64,000 bases of DNA from Nocardioides sp. (lineage in GTDB: Bacteria; Actinomycetota; Actinomycetes; Propionibacteriales; Nocardioidaceae), in NCBI RefSeq assembly GCF_030019515.1, contig NZ_JASEEQ010000008.1, forward strand, positions 62,001 to 126,000. Direction: 5' to 3'. Made by a program: the position numbers and the translations under genes. This document shows positions 8,758-17,960 of this stretch, piece after piece. The notes beneath the pieces are model-generated. The model saw only the letters and a program-made list of their open reading frames with translations, did not search any database and was not told the origin of the DNA. Each line of letters begins with the position of its first letter. Positions within the stretch are counted from its first letter, which is position 1.

Positions 8758-8776
8758 GCCGGCCGCGGGGGCCGGC
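8758..8776. terminator. Hairpin between convergent lipid kinase and pirin genes
   Basis: GCCGGCC, a 5-nt loop and GGCCGGC form a perfect 7-bp stem in the 69-bp gap between two convergent genes. It could terminate transcription from both sides. Confidence 0.4.
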
Positions 8777-8782
8777 TCACCA

Positions 8783-9451
8783 TCAGAACGTCCACACCAT
8801 CAGCTCGGTCGGCACCGCCGCGGTCACCGACAGCCCCGGCCGGTCCACGATCCGGTACGCGTCGCCGTCGGCCAGCGGCTCGGCCAGCGACGACCGGGTC
8901 AGCGCCCCGCCGGCGACGAACACGTGCTGGCGCGGCTCCTCGGGCAGGGTGACCGCGGCGCCCGCGCCGAGCCGCGCCACCCGCAGCGTCGCAGACCCGA
9001 CCCGGACCACCTCGACCAGCCGACCCGGCTCGAGCTCGACGGCCCGCAGGGAGTACGCCGGCGGCGTACCGACCTCGTCCGGGGTGAGCCAGGCCTGGAC
9101 GAACCGGACCGGCCCGTCCGGCCCGGCGAGCTCGGAGTGGGTCACGCCCGACCCGGCCGACAGCACCTGCACGAGGCCCGGCGTCACCACCGCCGAGTGT
9201 CCCGCGGAGTCCTCGTGCACCAGGGACCCGGACAGCACCCAGGTGACGATCTCGAGGTCGCGGTGCGGGTGGCTCCCGAAGCCGGCGCCGGCGCCGAGCC
9301 GGTGGTCGTCGTGGCAGACCAGGGGGCCGAACCCGACGTTGTCGGGGTCGTAGTGCTCGCCGAAGGCGAAGGAGTGCCGGGTGAAGAATCCGGGTCCTCG
9401 GGTGAGGTACCGATCAGTTCCCCGGCGGATCTCGACGCTCACCGTCATCAT
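8783..9451 (-). CDS. Pirin family protein
   Basis: A 222-residue cupin-fold protein of the pirin family. The metal-binding N-terminal cupin is evident (GFGSHPHRDLEIVTWVLSGSLVHEDS, about residues 58-83), and SAGSGVTHSE follows. Some relatives are quercetin 2,3-dioxygenases, others redox or regulatory proteins, so the reaction is open. Two consecutive ATG codons (9451 and 9448) can start it. Only 6 bp separate it from the divergent beta-glucosidase GTG, so the promoters must overlap the coding ends. Confidence 0.87.
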   Translation of the reverse strand: MMTVSVEIRRGTDRYLTRGPGFFTRHSFAFGEHYDPDNVGFGPLVCHDDHRLGAGAGFGSHPHRDLEIVTWVLSGSLVHEDSAGHSAVVTPGLVQVLSAGSGVTHSELAGPDGPVRFVQAWLTPDEVGTPPAYSLRAVELEPGRLVEVVRVGSATLRVARLGAGAAVTLPEEPRQHVFVAGGALTRSSLAEPLADGDAYRIVDRPGLSVTAAVPTELMVWTF

Positions 9452-9457
9452 TGTGCC

Positions 9458-10819
9458 GTGCCCCCCGCGTCCCCCGACAGCCCGCTCCCGCAGCTCCCGC
9501 CCGGCTTCCGCTTCGGCACCAGCACGGCGTCGTACCAGATCGAGGGCGCGGCCACCGAGGACGGCAGGGGCCCCAGCGTGTGGGACACGTTCACCGCCGA
9601 GGAGGGCCGGATCGTCGACGGCTCGAGCGGCGCGGTGGCGTGCGACCACTACCACCGCTACGTCGAGGACGTCGCGCTGATGAAGCGGCTCGGCACAGGC
9701 GGCTACCGGTTCTCGCTGTCCTGGCCGCGGATCCAGCCGACCGGCTCCGGGCCCGCGAACGCGAAGGGCCTGGACTTCTACGACCGGCTGATCGACGAGC
9801 TGCTCGCGAACGACGTGCAGCCGATGGCGACCCTCTACCACTGGGACCTGCCGCAGGCGCTCGAGGACGACGGGGGCTGGCTGAACCGCGGCACCGTCGA
9901 CCGCTTCGCGGAGTACGCCGCGATCGTCGGCGAGCGGTTCGCGGACCGGGTGGAGCACTGGATCCCGGTCAACGAGCCCAACGTCGTGATGATGATGGGC
10001 TACGCGATCGGCATGCACGCGCCCGGCCGGAAGCTGCTGTTCGACTCGATGCCGGTCGCCCACCACCTGCTGCTCGCCCACGGTCGCGCCGCGGTCGAGC
10101 TGCGCGCCGCCGGGGCCACCAGCGTCGGCTGCGCCAACAACCACGCGCCGATGTGGCCGGTCAGTGACGACGAGGCGGACGTCGGCGCGACGAAGCTCTT
10201 CGACGCGCTCTGGAACGGCATGTTCACCGAGCCGATGCTGCTCGGCCGCTACCCCGCGGACCTGCAGCCGCTGATGGCCGACGTGGTCCACGACGGCGAC
10301 CTGGCGGTGATCCGGCAGCCGCTCGACTTCTACGGTGTCAACTACTACAACCCGTTGAAGATCGGCGCCGCCCGCGAGGACGCCGAGATGCCCTTCGAGT
10401 TCCGCGAGCTGGTCGGGTACCCGGCCACCGACTTCGGCTGGCCGGTGGTGCCCGACGCGCTGCGCGAGTGGCTGATCACGTTGCGAGCCCGCTACCGGGC
10501 CGCGCTGCCGCCGATCTACGTCACCGAGAGCGGCTGCGCCTACAACATGGGCCCGGACGAGCACGGCGTCGTCGACGACCAGCCGCGCATCGACTACCTC
10601 GACGCCCACCTGCGCGCGGTTGCAACGGCCTGCCAGCGCGGCGTCGACATCCGCGGCTACTACACGTGGTCTTTGATGGACAACTTCGAGTGGTCCGAGG
10701 GCTTCACTCAGCGCTTCGGGCTGGTGCACGTCGACTACGACACCCTGGTGCGCACCCCCAAGCGCTCCTTCCAGTGGTACGCCGACGTGATCGCCGCCCA
10801 GACCCGCTCCCTCGGTTGA
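9458..10819 (+). CDS. bglA: GH1 beta-glucosidase
   Basis: A 453-residue family 1 glycoside hydrolase of full length. The N-terminal signature FRFGTSTASYQIEGAATEDGRG is at about residues 15-36. The acid/base glutamate is in IPVNEPN (about 170) and the nucleophile in IYVTESG (about 350). It probably hydrolyses beta-glucosides in the cytoplasm, as no signal peptide is visible. The GTG start was chosen because upstream sequence belongs to the divergent pirin gene, and CATCAT ends 6 nt before it. It is followed by the 32-bp tandem repeat array. Confidence 0.93.
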   Translation: MPPASPDSPLPQLPPGFRFGTSTASYQIEGAATEDGRGPSVWDTFTAEEGRIVDGSSGAVACDHYHRYVEDVALMKRLGTGGYRFSLSWPRIQPTGSGPANAKGLDFYDRLIDELLANDVQPMATLYHWDLPQALEDDGGWLNRGTVDRFAEYAAIVGERFADRVEHWIPVNEPNVVMMMGYAIGMHAPGRKLLFDSMPVAHHLLLAHGRAAVELRAAGATSVGCANNHAPMWPVSDDEADVGATKLFDALWNGMFTEPMLLGRYPADLQPLMADVVHDGDLAVIRQPLDFYGVNYYNPLKIGAAREDAEMPFEFRELVGYPATDFGWPVVPDALREWLITLRARYRAALPPIYVTESGCAYNMGPDEHGVVDDQPRIDYLDAHLRAVATACQRGVDIRGYYTWSLMDNFEWSEGFTQRFGLVHVDYDTLVRTPKRSFQWYADVIAAQTRSLG

Positions 10820-10821
10820 GC

Positions 10822-11077
10822 CGAGTCGGCGCATCTTGCCCGCCCAGGGACGTCGAGTCGGCGCATCTTGCCCGCGGTGGGCAGGTAGCGCGCCGACTCG
10901 GCGGGGTGGGGTGGGCAACTAGCGCCGACTCGGCGGGGTGGGGCGGGGTGGGGCGGGCAACTAGCGCCGACTCGGCGGGGTGGGGTGGGCAACTAGCGCC
11001 GACTCGGCGGGGTGGGGTGGGCAACTAGCGCCGACTCGGCGGGGTGGGGCGGGCAACTAGCGCCGACTCGGCGGGGT
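10822..11077. repeat. 32-bp tandem repeat array with inverted flank
   Basis: The gap between two convergent genes is almost wholly repetitive. The right part holds units starting AGCGCCGACTCGGCGGGGTG and ending GGGCAACT: 10887-10920 (34 bp), 10921-10962 (42 bp, with a 10-bp internal duplication), and exact 32-bp units at 10963, 10995 and 11027, then a partial unit to 11077. The left part (from 10822) repeats GAGTCGGCGCATCTTGCCCGC twice at 32-bp spacing; this resembles the reverse complement of the main unit, so the array has opposing arms. Unit differences are mainly T/C in GGGGYGGG. The last unit touches the sulfotransferase stop codon. Confidence 0.9.
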
Positions 11078-11730
11078 CAGATGGAGTGGCGCACGGCCAT
11101 GGTGGCGCGTACGGCGTCCTCGTCGAACTCCTCGCCGAGCCAGTCGAACAGGCCGCGCAGGACGGCCGGGTCGGCGACGTACTCGTCGTAGTGGACGTGG
11201 TACGCCGCGTCGCCGAGGGAGTCGGCCAGGGCGAGGATCCGCCGCTCGATGTCGGCGAGGTGCTCGGACTTGTCCTCACCCTCGGCCCACCACTTGCTCT
11301 TCAAGACGTCCGCGTGGTCGCGGGTGTTGACCAGGAACCGGGCGCCCGGGAAGACCTCGCGCAGCCACGCGACGTACTCCTCGAGGTCGGCGTGGTACCA
11401 GCGGATCTCCTTGAAGCCGGTGACCCGGGTGTCCGCGCGCGGGCGCAGCACGGTGTCCAGCGCGAGCCGGCGCAGCTGGCGCACCGACCGCTCGGCGGGG
11501 AAGCCCGCGATCCCGAAGAACGGGTGCGTGGGCTGGCGCAGCCTCTTCTTCGGGCCGCGGCTGCTCTCGGTGAGCATCGTGTGGTGGAACAGGTAGAGGT
11601 GGTGCAGGGCGTCGCGGTTCTCGCCGCGGATCAGGTAGCCCGGCAGAGTGTTGAGCACGCCCATCAGCAGCGTCGAGCCGGACCGGCCGTAGGTGACCAC
11701 GAACAGGTACCTCAGGTCCGATCGCGGCAT
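11077..11730 (-). CDS. Sulfotransferase family protein
   Basis: A 217-residue PAPS-dependent sulfotransferase. The phosphosulfate-binding loop is at the N-terminus (LFVVTYGRSGSTLLMGVLNTLPGYLIRGEN, about residues 8-37), and the 3'-phosphate motif RFLVNTRDHADVLKS lies near residue 130. It would transfer sulfate to a carbohydrate or lipid-linked glycan. The start ATG is 24 bp from the divergent methyltransferase ATG. TAGACT (minus, 11743-11738) and TAGAGT (plus, 11742-11747) form overlapping leaderless -10 elements. Its position beside glycosyltransferases and a second sulfotransferase suggests a sulfated surface glycan. Confidence 0.85.
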   Translation of the reverse strand: MPRSDLRYLFVVTYGRSGSTLLMGVLNTLPGYLIRGENRDALHHLYLFHHTMLTESSRGPKKRLRQPTHPFFGIAGFPAERSVRQLRRLALDTVLRPRADTRVTGFKEIRWYHADLEEYVAWLREVFPGARFLVNTRDHADVLKSKWWAEGEDKSEHLADIERRILALADSLGDAAYHVHYDEYVADPAVLRGLFDWLGEEFDEDAVRATMAVRHSI

Positions 11731-11737
11731 GCTGCGG

Positions 11738-11747
11738 AGTCTAGAGT
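11738..11747. promoter_or_regulatory. Overlapping divergent leaderless -10 elements
   Basis: AGTCTAGAGT contains TAGACT on the minus strand (7 nt before the sulfotransferase ATG at 11730) and TAGAGT on the plus strand (7 nt before the methyltransferase ATG at 11755). They share two bases, so the promoters probably exclude each other. Confidence 0.55.
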
Positions 11748-11754
11748 GACCGCC

Positions 11755-12678
11755 ATGTCTGCCGCCCGCCTCCGGCTCGCTGCTCTCGCGGTCGCCCTCC
11801 TGCTCGTCGCCGTGCCCGTCGTCTTCGGCCTGGTCGACGGGCGCACCGGCGTCCTCGTCGGGCTCGCACTCTCCGGCGCGGTCGCGGCCACCGGGGTGTG
11901 CGCCTACGTCGTCCTCCGGCGGGTCGAGGAGCGCCTGCGCGTCCTCGAGCGCCGGGTGGCCCGCGCCCAGCGGCCGCGCCAGCAGGCTGTCGCCGCGCAG
12001 CCGAAGCTGCCGAAGGGCCTGGTGACCCAGGCGCAGCTGCGCAAGGAGCGCGACCACGTCGCCAAGCGGGTGCAGGACATCACCAACCTCTTCGACATGG
12101 TCCCGATCCGCGCCGGCATCCCGCCGCTCGGGCTGTGGACCGCCTCGGCCGACCTGCTGGTCGAGCTCGTGGACCGCTTCGTCGAGACCCGCCCGGCCAC
12201 GGTCGTCGAGGGCGGCAGCGGGGTCTCGACCGTGGTCCTCGCCCTGGCCGCGCGCGAGCACGGCATCGCGACCCGGATCGTGGCGCTCGAGCACGACCCC
12301 GAGTGGGCGGAGTCCACGCGCCGGCTGCTCGCGCGGCACGGCGTCGCGGAGTACGCCGAGGTGCGGGTCGCCCCGCTCGGCCCGACGTCCCTGGCCGACC
12401 ACCACACGCCCTGGTACGACGAGTCCGCGCTCGCCGACCTCTCCGAGGTCGGGCTGGTGCTGGTCGACGGCCCGCCCGAGGGCACCGGCCCGCGGGCCCG
12501 CTACCCGATGGTGCCGCTGCTGCACGACCGGCTGGCCCGGACCTGCACGATCGTCGTCGACGACACGGCCCGCCCCGGCGACGCCGACGTGGTGGACCGC
12601 TGGCGGCCGCTGCTGCCGGACTTCGAGTTCGACACGCTGCGTCTCGACAAGGGCGCGGCCGTGCTGACCCGGGCCTGA
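11755..12678 (+). CDS. Membrane-anchored class I SAM-dependent methyltransferase
   Basis: A 307-residue protein. Two N-terminal hydrophobic segments (about residues 7-25 and 31-50) are followed by a basic coiled stretch (LRRVEERLRVLERRVARAQRPRQQ) and a methyltransferase domain. The SAM motif is VVEGGSGVSTVVLALAA (about 147-163), with acidic residue VALEHDPEWAES and later LVLVDGPPEGTGPRARYP. This matches the Methyltransf_24 type. It lies on the inner membrane face and probably methylates a sugar or lipid carrier product made by the following glycosyltransferases. Its TGA overlaps the next ATG (TGATG). Confidence 0.8.
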   Translation: MSAARLRLAALAVALLLVAVPVVFGLVDGRTGVLVGLALSGAVAATGVCAYVVLRRVEERLRVLERRVARAQRPRQQAVAAQPKLPKGLVTQAQLRKERDHVAKRVQDITNLFDMVPIRAGIPPLGLWTASADLLVELVDRFVETRPATVVEGGSGVSTVVLALAAREHGIATRIVALEHDPEWAESTRRLLARHGVAEYAEVRVAPLGPTSLADHHTPWYDESALADLSEVGLVLVDGPPEGTGPRARYPMVPLLHDRLARTCTIVVDDTARPGDADVVDRWRPLLPDFEFDTLRLDKGAAVLTRA

Positions 12679-14312
12679 TGCTTCCCGACGCCGGCTCGAT
12701 CCTCGCCGACCTCGCCGCACCGGCGCTGGTGCTCACCGGCCCCGGGGCCGACCTCGGCCCGGTGCCCGAGGGCGTCACCTGCGCCGGCCTCGGGGACCAG
12801 GTCCCGGACGAGAGCTGGGCCACCGTGCTCCTCGCGGTAGCCGACGAGGCGGCGCTCCGGGTGGCCGTGTCCGCCCTGCCCGGCCTCGGCCGCGCCAAGC
12901 ACGTCGCGTGCTACCTGGCGTCCGCCACCGGTCCGGTGACCACGGTGCTCCGCCCGGAGTGGCCGCCGCTGGCCGGCCTGGTCGCCGAGACCCCCGACGG
13001 CGGCGCGCACACCCGGCTGACGTTCCGGCGCCCCGCCCCCGCCGGACCGGTGCTCGTCGAGCTCGCCCGGCACAGCGGCACCCCGGTGGCGACCGGCAAC
13101 CACGGCCTGGTCGTCACCGGTGCCCCGGTGCCGGTGGACCCGACCGCGGTGACCGAGGAGGTTCCGGCGGCGGTCGTCTTCGGCGGCCGCGCCGACCTGC
13201 CGGAGCACCCGGTGCTGGGCCGCGCACCGGTCGCCCTGCACCTGCGCGGCGAGCCGGTCGGCCCCCTCGACGAGGCACTCCTGAACCCGGTCGGCTTTCG
13301 CCGCGACTGGGGCCGCGGGCCGGTGCCACTGCCCGCGGGCGAGCCCACACCCGAGCTGGTCGCCGCGGTCCGCGACGCCCAGGCCGTCGTGGTGCCCGAC
13401 GACGCGGACGCCCGGACCGTGGCCGGGCTGGCGATGGCCGGGGTCCCGCTCGTCGGCGCGGGCTACCCCGGCGTGGACCCGATCGACCCGGCCGACCTGG
13501 AGGACCCGCTGCGCCGTGAGGAGCACTCCGTCCGGCTCCGCCGGGCCGCCCTGCGTGAGCACTCGCACCTCGCCTGGAGACACCAGGTCGCCCGGCGCGC
13601 CGGGCTGCGGGCGGCGGCGTACCCCTCGGTCAGCGTGCTGCTGCCCACCCGCCGGCCCGAGCAGCTCGCCTTCGCGCTCGACCAGGTCGCCCGGCAGCGC
13701 GGCGTGGCGGAGCTCGAGCTGGTGCTGGCCACCCACGGGTTCGACGCCGACCCCGGCCTGGTGCGCGAGCGGCTCGGCGCCCGGTCCGTCACCCTGCTGC
13801 CGCTGCCGGCCGACACCGTCTTCGGCGACGTGCTCCGCGCCGCGACCGACGCGGCCGCCGGCGACGTGGTCGTGAAGATGGACGACGACGACTGGTACGG
13901 GCCCGACGTCCTGGCCGACCTGCTGCTCGCCAAGCACTACTCCGGCGCCGACCTGGTCGGCATGCCCGCGGAGCTGGTCTACCTGGAGCCGATCCGCACC
14001 ACCGTGCGCCGCCGCGGCCCGAGCGAGAGCTTCGGCGCGGTGGTCGCCGGCGGCACGATGACCCTCGACCGGGCGCTGCTGCGCGCGGTCGGCGGCTTCC
14101 GCAGCGTGCCCCGGCACGTCGACGCCCGGCTGCTCGAGGACGTCCGCGCCGCGGGCGGCAGCGTGTACCGCACCCAGGGCCTCGGGTACGTCCTGCGGCG
14201 TACGACGCACGGCCACACCTGGGACACCGGGCTCGGCTACTTCCTGACCCGGCAGAGCGTCGCCGCGCAGTGGCGCGGCTTCCGGCCCAGCAGACTCCTG
14301 GAGGCAGGGTGA
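12678..14312 (+). CDS. Glycosyltransferase family 2 protein (paralogue A)
   Basis: A 544-residue protein in two parts. The C-terminal part (from about residue 315: VSVLLPTRRPEQLAFALDQVARQRG) is a GT2 domain with acidic motif VKMDDDDWYGPDVLADLL and acceptor-site region GTMTLDRALLRAVGGF. The N-terminal about 300 residues are of unknown function and shared only with the paralogue at 17961-19250, including NPVGFRxxW, RTVAGLAMAGVPLVG and REEHSxxLRRAAL. It starts on an ATG overlapping the previous stop and ends overlapping the next GTG. Nucleotide sugar and acceptor are not evident. Confidence 0.85.
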   Translation: MLPDAGSILADLAAPALVLTGPGADLGPVPEGVTCAGLGDQVPDESWATVLLAVADEAALRVAVSALPGLGRAKHVACYLASATGPVTTVLRPEWPPLAGLVAETPDGGAHTRLTFRRPAPAGPVLVELARHSGTPVATGNHGLVVTGAPVPVDPTAVTEEVPAAVVFGGRADLPEHPVLGRAPVALHLRGEPVGPLDEALLNPVGFRRDWGRGPVPLPAGEPTPELVAAVRDAQAVVVPDDADARTVAGLAMAGVPLVGAGYPGVDPIDPADLEDPLRREEHSVRLRRAALREHSHLAWRHQVARRAGLRAAAYPSVSVLLPTRRPEQLAFALDQVARQRGVAELELVLATHGFDADPGLVRERLGARSVTLLPLPADTVFGDVLRAATDAAAGDVVVKMDDDDWYGPDVLADLLLAKHYSGADLVGMPAELVYLEPIRTTVRRRGPSESFGAVVAGGTMTLDRALLRAVGGFRSVPRHVDARLLEDVRAAGGSVYRTQGLGYVLRRTTHGHTWDTGLGYFLTRQSVAAQWRGFRPSRLLEAG

Positions 14313-15928
14313 GCGACCAACCCCGCGTGCGCCGCAACGACTGGGGCACCCTCGACGCGCCCGCCCTCGGCCGGTGGGAGCCGACCCGGTCGGTGTCGGT
14401 GGTGATCCCGGCGTACGGCGCGCAGCGGCTGCTCCCCTACGTGCTCGCCGGCCTCGCCGCCCAGACCTACCCGGCCCACCTGCTCGAGGTGGTGATCGCG
14501 GACGACGACCCGGGGCGGCCCCTCGAGCTGGCCGAGCTGTCCGGGCCGCGTCCCGAGCGCACCCGGATCGTGCGGGTCGAGACCGGCTGGGGCCGCGCCA
14601 ACGCCTGCCACACCGGCGCGCTCGCCGCCGAGGGCGAGGTCCTGCACTGGCTCGACGCCGACATGCTGGTCGAGCCCGACGAGGTCGAGGCGCAGCTGCG
14701 CTGGCACCACCTGATCGACCACGCGGTCGTGCTCGGGCACAAGTGGTTCGTGGACCCGGATCCGTTGCTGGCAAGGGCGCCCGCTGCGGACGGTCGCATG
14801 CACGAGGTGTTCGCCACTGCCGAGAGGGAACGGCACTGGGTCGAGGACGTGTGGGACCGGACCGACGACCTGCGCGCCGCCGGTCCGCGCGCGCTGCGCA
14901 CCCACGTGGGCGCGACCGCGTCGCTGCGCCGGACGCTGTACGACGAGGCCGGCGGCATGGACACCGGCCTGCGGCTCGGCGAGGACATCGACCTCGGCTA
15001 CCGGCTGGCCGAGTGCGGTGCGGTGTTCGTCGCCGACCGCGAGGCGCGCAGCTGGCACCTGGGCCGCTCGCACCAGCAGAGCCGGCAGGATGAGGTCAAC
15101 GACTACAACACCCACTTCCTCGCGGACCGGGTCCCCGACCTGCAGCCGCAGCGCCGCCGCGGCCGGCTCTACTCGGTGCCCTATATCGAGGTGGTGCTGG
15201 ACGTCCGCGGCCGGGACCACACCGCGGTGATCGCCACGGTCGACTCGGTGCTCGCCTCCTCGCTCGCGGACCTGTCGGTCACGCTGCTCGGGGACTGGTC
15301 GCGGATCACCGAGGAGCGAACCCACCCGCTCGACGACGAGCAGCGGGCGCCGCGGCTGGTGCGGGCGGCGTACGCCGGCGAGCCCCGCGTGGTGCTCGCC
15401 GAGTCACCGGGCCGGCGCCGCGGCCAGTTCCGGCTGGTGCTCCCCAACGCCGACTGGGCGCCCACGCCCGAGACGCTCGGCACCCTGGTGCTGCACCTGG
15501 AACGCACCCACCACGGACTGCGGCAGGTGCTGATGGCCGACGGCTCGGTGGCCCGGGTCGAGCGGACCGCGGCGTACGCCCGGGCCGCGAAGGTGGCCGG
15601 GCCTGAGGTCGACCCCGACGACCCCGAGGGCCTCGACGACCTGGTCGACGAGCTGTTCGGGTCGTGGTGGGTCGAGGGCGCGGATGCCGGGTTCGAGCCC
15701 AGCGCGACGATCCGGCGCCCGCGGCTGCGCGGCACCGCGGGCCCGGCCCAGGACCCGGCCGAGTCCTGGCGCGAGCTGGGCGGGACGGGCGGCGCACCCC
15801 AGCAGCCGGGGGCGAAGCAGGCCAGGAGGAAGGCCGGGAGGAAGGCCGGGAGGAAGGGCCCGGAAGAGCCGCCGGAGCGGCCCGGGCGCTCGGGGATCGG
15901 TTCGCTCCTGCGCCGCGGGCGACGCTAG
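14309..15928 (+). CDS. Glycosyltransferase family 2 protein with basic C-terminal tail
   Basis: A 539-residue GT2 enzyme. The domain begins near residue 30 (VSVVIPAYGAQRLLPYVLAGLAAQTYP), with the DXD-like motif VLHWLDADMLVEPDEVE near residue 115 and GEDIDLGYRLAECG near 225. A second alpha/beta domain follows, then a lysine/arginine-rich tail with three RRKAG/GRKAG-like repeats (bases about 15829-15858, unit AGGAAGGCCGGG). The GTG start is preceded by GGAGG and overlaps the previous gene. The basic tail may contact the membrane or a polyanionic product; that is speculation. Confidence 0.87.
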   Translation: MSDQPRVRRNDWGTLDAPALGRWEPTRSVSVVIPAYGAQRLLPYVLAGLAAQTYPAHLLEVVIADDDPGRPLELAELSGPRPERTRIVRVETGWGRANACHTGALAAEGEVLHWLDADMLVEPDEVEAQLRWHHLIDHAVVLGHKWFVDPDPLLARAPAADGRMHEVFATAERERHWVEDVWDRTDDLRAAGPRALRTHVGATASLRRTLYDEAGGMDTGLRLGEDIDLGYRLAECGAVFVADREARSWHLGRSHQQSRQDEVNDYNTHFLADRVPDLQPQRRRGRLYSVPYIEVVLDVRGRDHTAVIATVDSVLASSLADLSVTLLGDWSRITEERTHPLDDEQRAPRLVRAAYAGEPRVVLAESPGRRRGQFRLVLPNADWAPTPETLGTLVLHLERTHHGLRQVLMADGSVARVERTAAYARAAKVAGPEVDPDDPEGLDDLVDELFGSWWVEGADAGFEPSATIRRPRLRGTAGPAQDPAESWRELGGTGGAPQQPGAKQARRKAGRKAGRKGPEEPPERPGRSGIGSLLRRGRR

Positions 15929-15938
15929 ATTGCCTGGC

Positions 15939-17015
15939 ATGTCGACGCCGATCCCGCTCTCCGAGCCGATCCCGGTCAAGCGGCGCGTCGTGTTCGTCGT
16001 CGGCTCCGGGCGCAGCGGCACCAGCACGATGTCCGGCGCGCTGCAGACCCTGGGCATGCGCGTGCCGCAGCCCGAGGTGGTCGCCGACGAGACCAACCCG
16101 AAGGGCTTCGGCGAGCCGCAGTGGGTGGTCGACTTCCACGACGAGCTGCTCAAGCGCTGCAACGTGCAGGTCTCCGACGGGCGGCCGGCGGCCTGGTTCG
16201 AGGCCGGCAAGCTGTCGGCGTTCGAGCCGCTGCGCGGCCGGCTGCACGAGTGGCTGGAGGCGCAGTTCGTCGAGGGCGGACCCGAGCTCGTGGTCAAGGA
16301 CCCGCGGCTGGCCTGGTTCCTGGGGCTCTGGCGGGCAGCGGCGCTGCGCTGCGACGCGGCGCCGGCGTACGTCACGATGCTCCGCCCGGTGACCGAGGTC
16401 GTCGGCAGCAAGCAGAAGTACTACGCCGCCGCGAAGGCCGGCGCGGCGGCGGGCGAGGTGCAGCGCACCGCGGCCTGGGTGAACATGATGCTGCACACCG
16501 AGCGGTCCACCCGCGGCTCCGCGCGCCGGTTCGTCCGCTACGACGACATGCTCAGGGACTGGACGATCCCGGTGTTCGGCATCGGCCAGGCCTTCGACCT
16601 GGACGCGGTGAAGTCCGCGACCGCCAACGACATCCGCCGGGTGCACCAGTTCATCGACCCCAGCCTGCGCCGGGTGCAGCTCACCTGGGACGACGTCGAG
16701 GTGCCGGCCCGGCTGCGGGAGATCGCCGAGGAGACCTGGCAGCAGCTGGACCGGCTGGCCGACGAGGACGGCGACACCCCGGAGGTGCACGACCGGCTCG
16801 ACGAGCTGCGCACGGCGTACGCCGCCCTGTACGACGAGGCCGAGGCGCTCTCGCACTCGACCGCGCTCGCCGCGCGCCGGGAGGGACAGGCCAACGCGCC
16901 GTCCGGTGCCCTGGTGCCCGCGCGGCTGGCCGACCGGGTGCCGCACGGCATGCGCGCGATGGTGCCCGCGGGCGCGCGCCGCGGCCTGCGCAAGGCGTTC
17001 GGCAAGGAGCGCTAG
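15939..17015 (+). CDS. Sulfotransferase family protein
   Basis: A 358-residue sulfotransferase-like enzyme. The PAPS-binding loop RRVVFVVGSGRSGTSTMSGALQTLGM is at about residues 15-40, and LVVKDPRLAWFLGLW is near 110. A C-terminal helical region of about 150 residues is of unknown role. The gene starts ATG 7 nt after TAGATT (15926-15931), whose TAG is also the stop codon of the preceding gene, so an internal leaderless promoter is possible. It is unrelated in detail to the smaller sulfotransferase at 11077-11730. Both support sulfation of the product of this cluster. Confidence 0.82.
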   Translation: MSTPIPLSEPIPVKRRVVFVVGSGRSGTSTMSGALQTLGMRVPQPEVVADETNPKGFGEPQWVVDFHDELLKRCNVQVSDGRPAAWFEAGKLSAFEPLRGRLHEWLEAQFVEGGPELVVKDPRLAWFLGLWRAAALRCDAAPAYVTMLRPVTEVVGSKQKYYAAAKAGAAAGEVQRTAAWVNMMLHTERSTRGSARRFVRYDDMLRDWTIPVFGIGQAFDLDAVKSATANDIRRVHQFIDPSLRRVQLTWDDVEVPARLREIAEETWQQLDRLADEDGDTPEVHDRLDELRTAYAALYDEAEALSHSTALAARREGQANAPSGALVPARLADRVPHGMRAMVPAGARRGLRKAFGKER

Positions 17016-17018
17016 GCC

Positions 17019-17948
17019 TTGTCGGCGACTGGGCCCGGCCCCGACATCCCCACCCGCGAGGGCGAGCAGGCGTACGACGTCACCTGGCCGTGGCGCGACG
17101 GGCCGCTGCGCCCCGGGCTGACCTGCGTGTTCCGCGTCCGCAACGAGGCGCGGAACCTGCCCTGGGTGCTGCCGCCGATGTTCGAGGCCGTCCAGCACGT
17201 GGTGCTGGTCGACAACGGGTCGGACGACGGCACGCCCGAGGTCGCGCAGCGGGTCGCGGAGCAGGTCGGCGCCGCGGACCGGTTCACGCTCACGTCGTAC
17301 CCGTTCCGGGTCAGCCGCGCGGGCGCCGAGCACCTCGCGACCCCGCCGGACTCGGTGCACTCGCTGACGCACTTCTACAACTGGTCGTTCTCGCAGGTGC
17401 GCACGTCGTACTCGATGAAGTGGGACGGCGACATGGTGCTCACCCGCGAGGGGGTGGCGACGCTCGCGGACCTGTCCTGGCAGCTCGAGGACTCGCGCGC
17501 GGTCGTCGCGGTGCCGCGGCACCCGGTGTCGATCGAGAGCGAGTCGGTCGCCTGGATCGACCTGGGCTTCCGGTTCCTGGAGCCGTGGATCTACCCGATG
17601 GGGCCGGAGTACACGTTCGTGAAGGCGTTCGAGTGGGAGGTGCGCGAGTTCCCCGAGACCTCCGAGCGGATCATCCTGCCCGAGGGGCTGTGCGTGGAGC
17701 TCAAGTGGCTCGACGCCGACGAGTTCGCGCACTGGAGCCACACCGAGTTCGACTCCTCGCGGGCGCCGCGCAAGCGCCGCGAGTGGGAGGTCTACAGCGC
17801 GCTGTGCGAGGGCCGCGGCGACCGGGTCGAGGGGCTGCACCGGATCGAGGCGCCGCCGGGCGTGCACGTGGTCGACCACATCACCCGCACCTGGCTGCCG
17901 CGGGCGCCGCGGCCGCTGGTGCAGCGCCGCGGCCGGCTGGACGTCTGA
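17019..17948 (+). CDS. Glycosyltransferase family 2 protein
   Basis: A 309-residue GT2-like protein. TCVFRVRNEARNLPWVLPPMFEAV is at about residues 33-56, VVLVDNGSDDGT follows, and the metal-binding motif is MKWDGDMVLTREG near residue 140. It is compact and has no membrane segment. The TTG start was chosen because AAGGAG (17004-17009) lies about 9 nt upstream and the preceding stop is 3 nt away. It probably adds a sugar to the same glycan as its neighbours. Confidence 0.82.
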   Translation: MSATGPGPDIPTREGEQAYDVTWPWRDGPLRPGLTCVFRVRNEARNLPWVLPPMFEAVQHVVLVDNGSDDGTPEVAQRVAEQVGAADRFTLTSYPFRVSRAGAEHLATPPDSVHSLTHFYNWSFSQVRTSYSMKWDGDMVLTREGVATLADLSWQLEDSRAVVAVPRHPVSIESESVAWIDLGFRFLEPWIYPMGPEYTFVKAFEWEVREFPETSERIILPEGLCVELKWLDADEFAHWSHTEFDSSRAPRKRREWEVYSALCEGRGDRVEGLHRIEAPPGVHVVDHITRTWLPRAPRPLVQRRGRLDV

Positions 17949-17960
17949 GCCGGGTGTCCG

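Noticed and set aside
10822-11077. CRISPR array
   Set aside because: Units are directly tandem with no unique spacers and no cas genes lie nearby.
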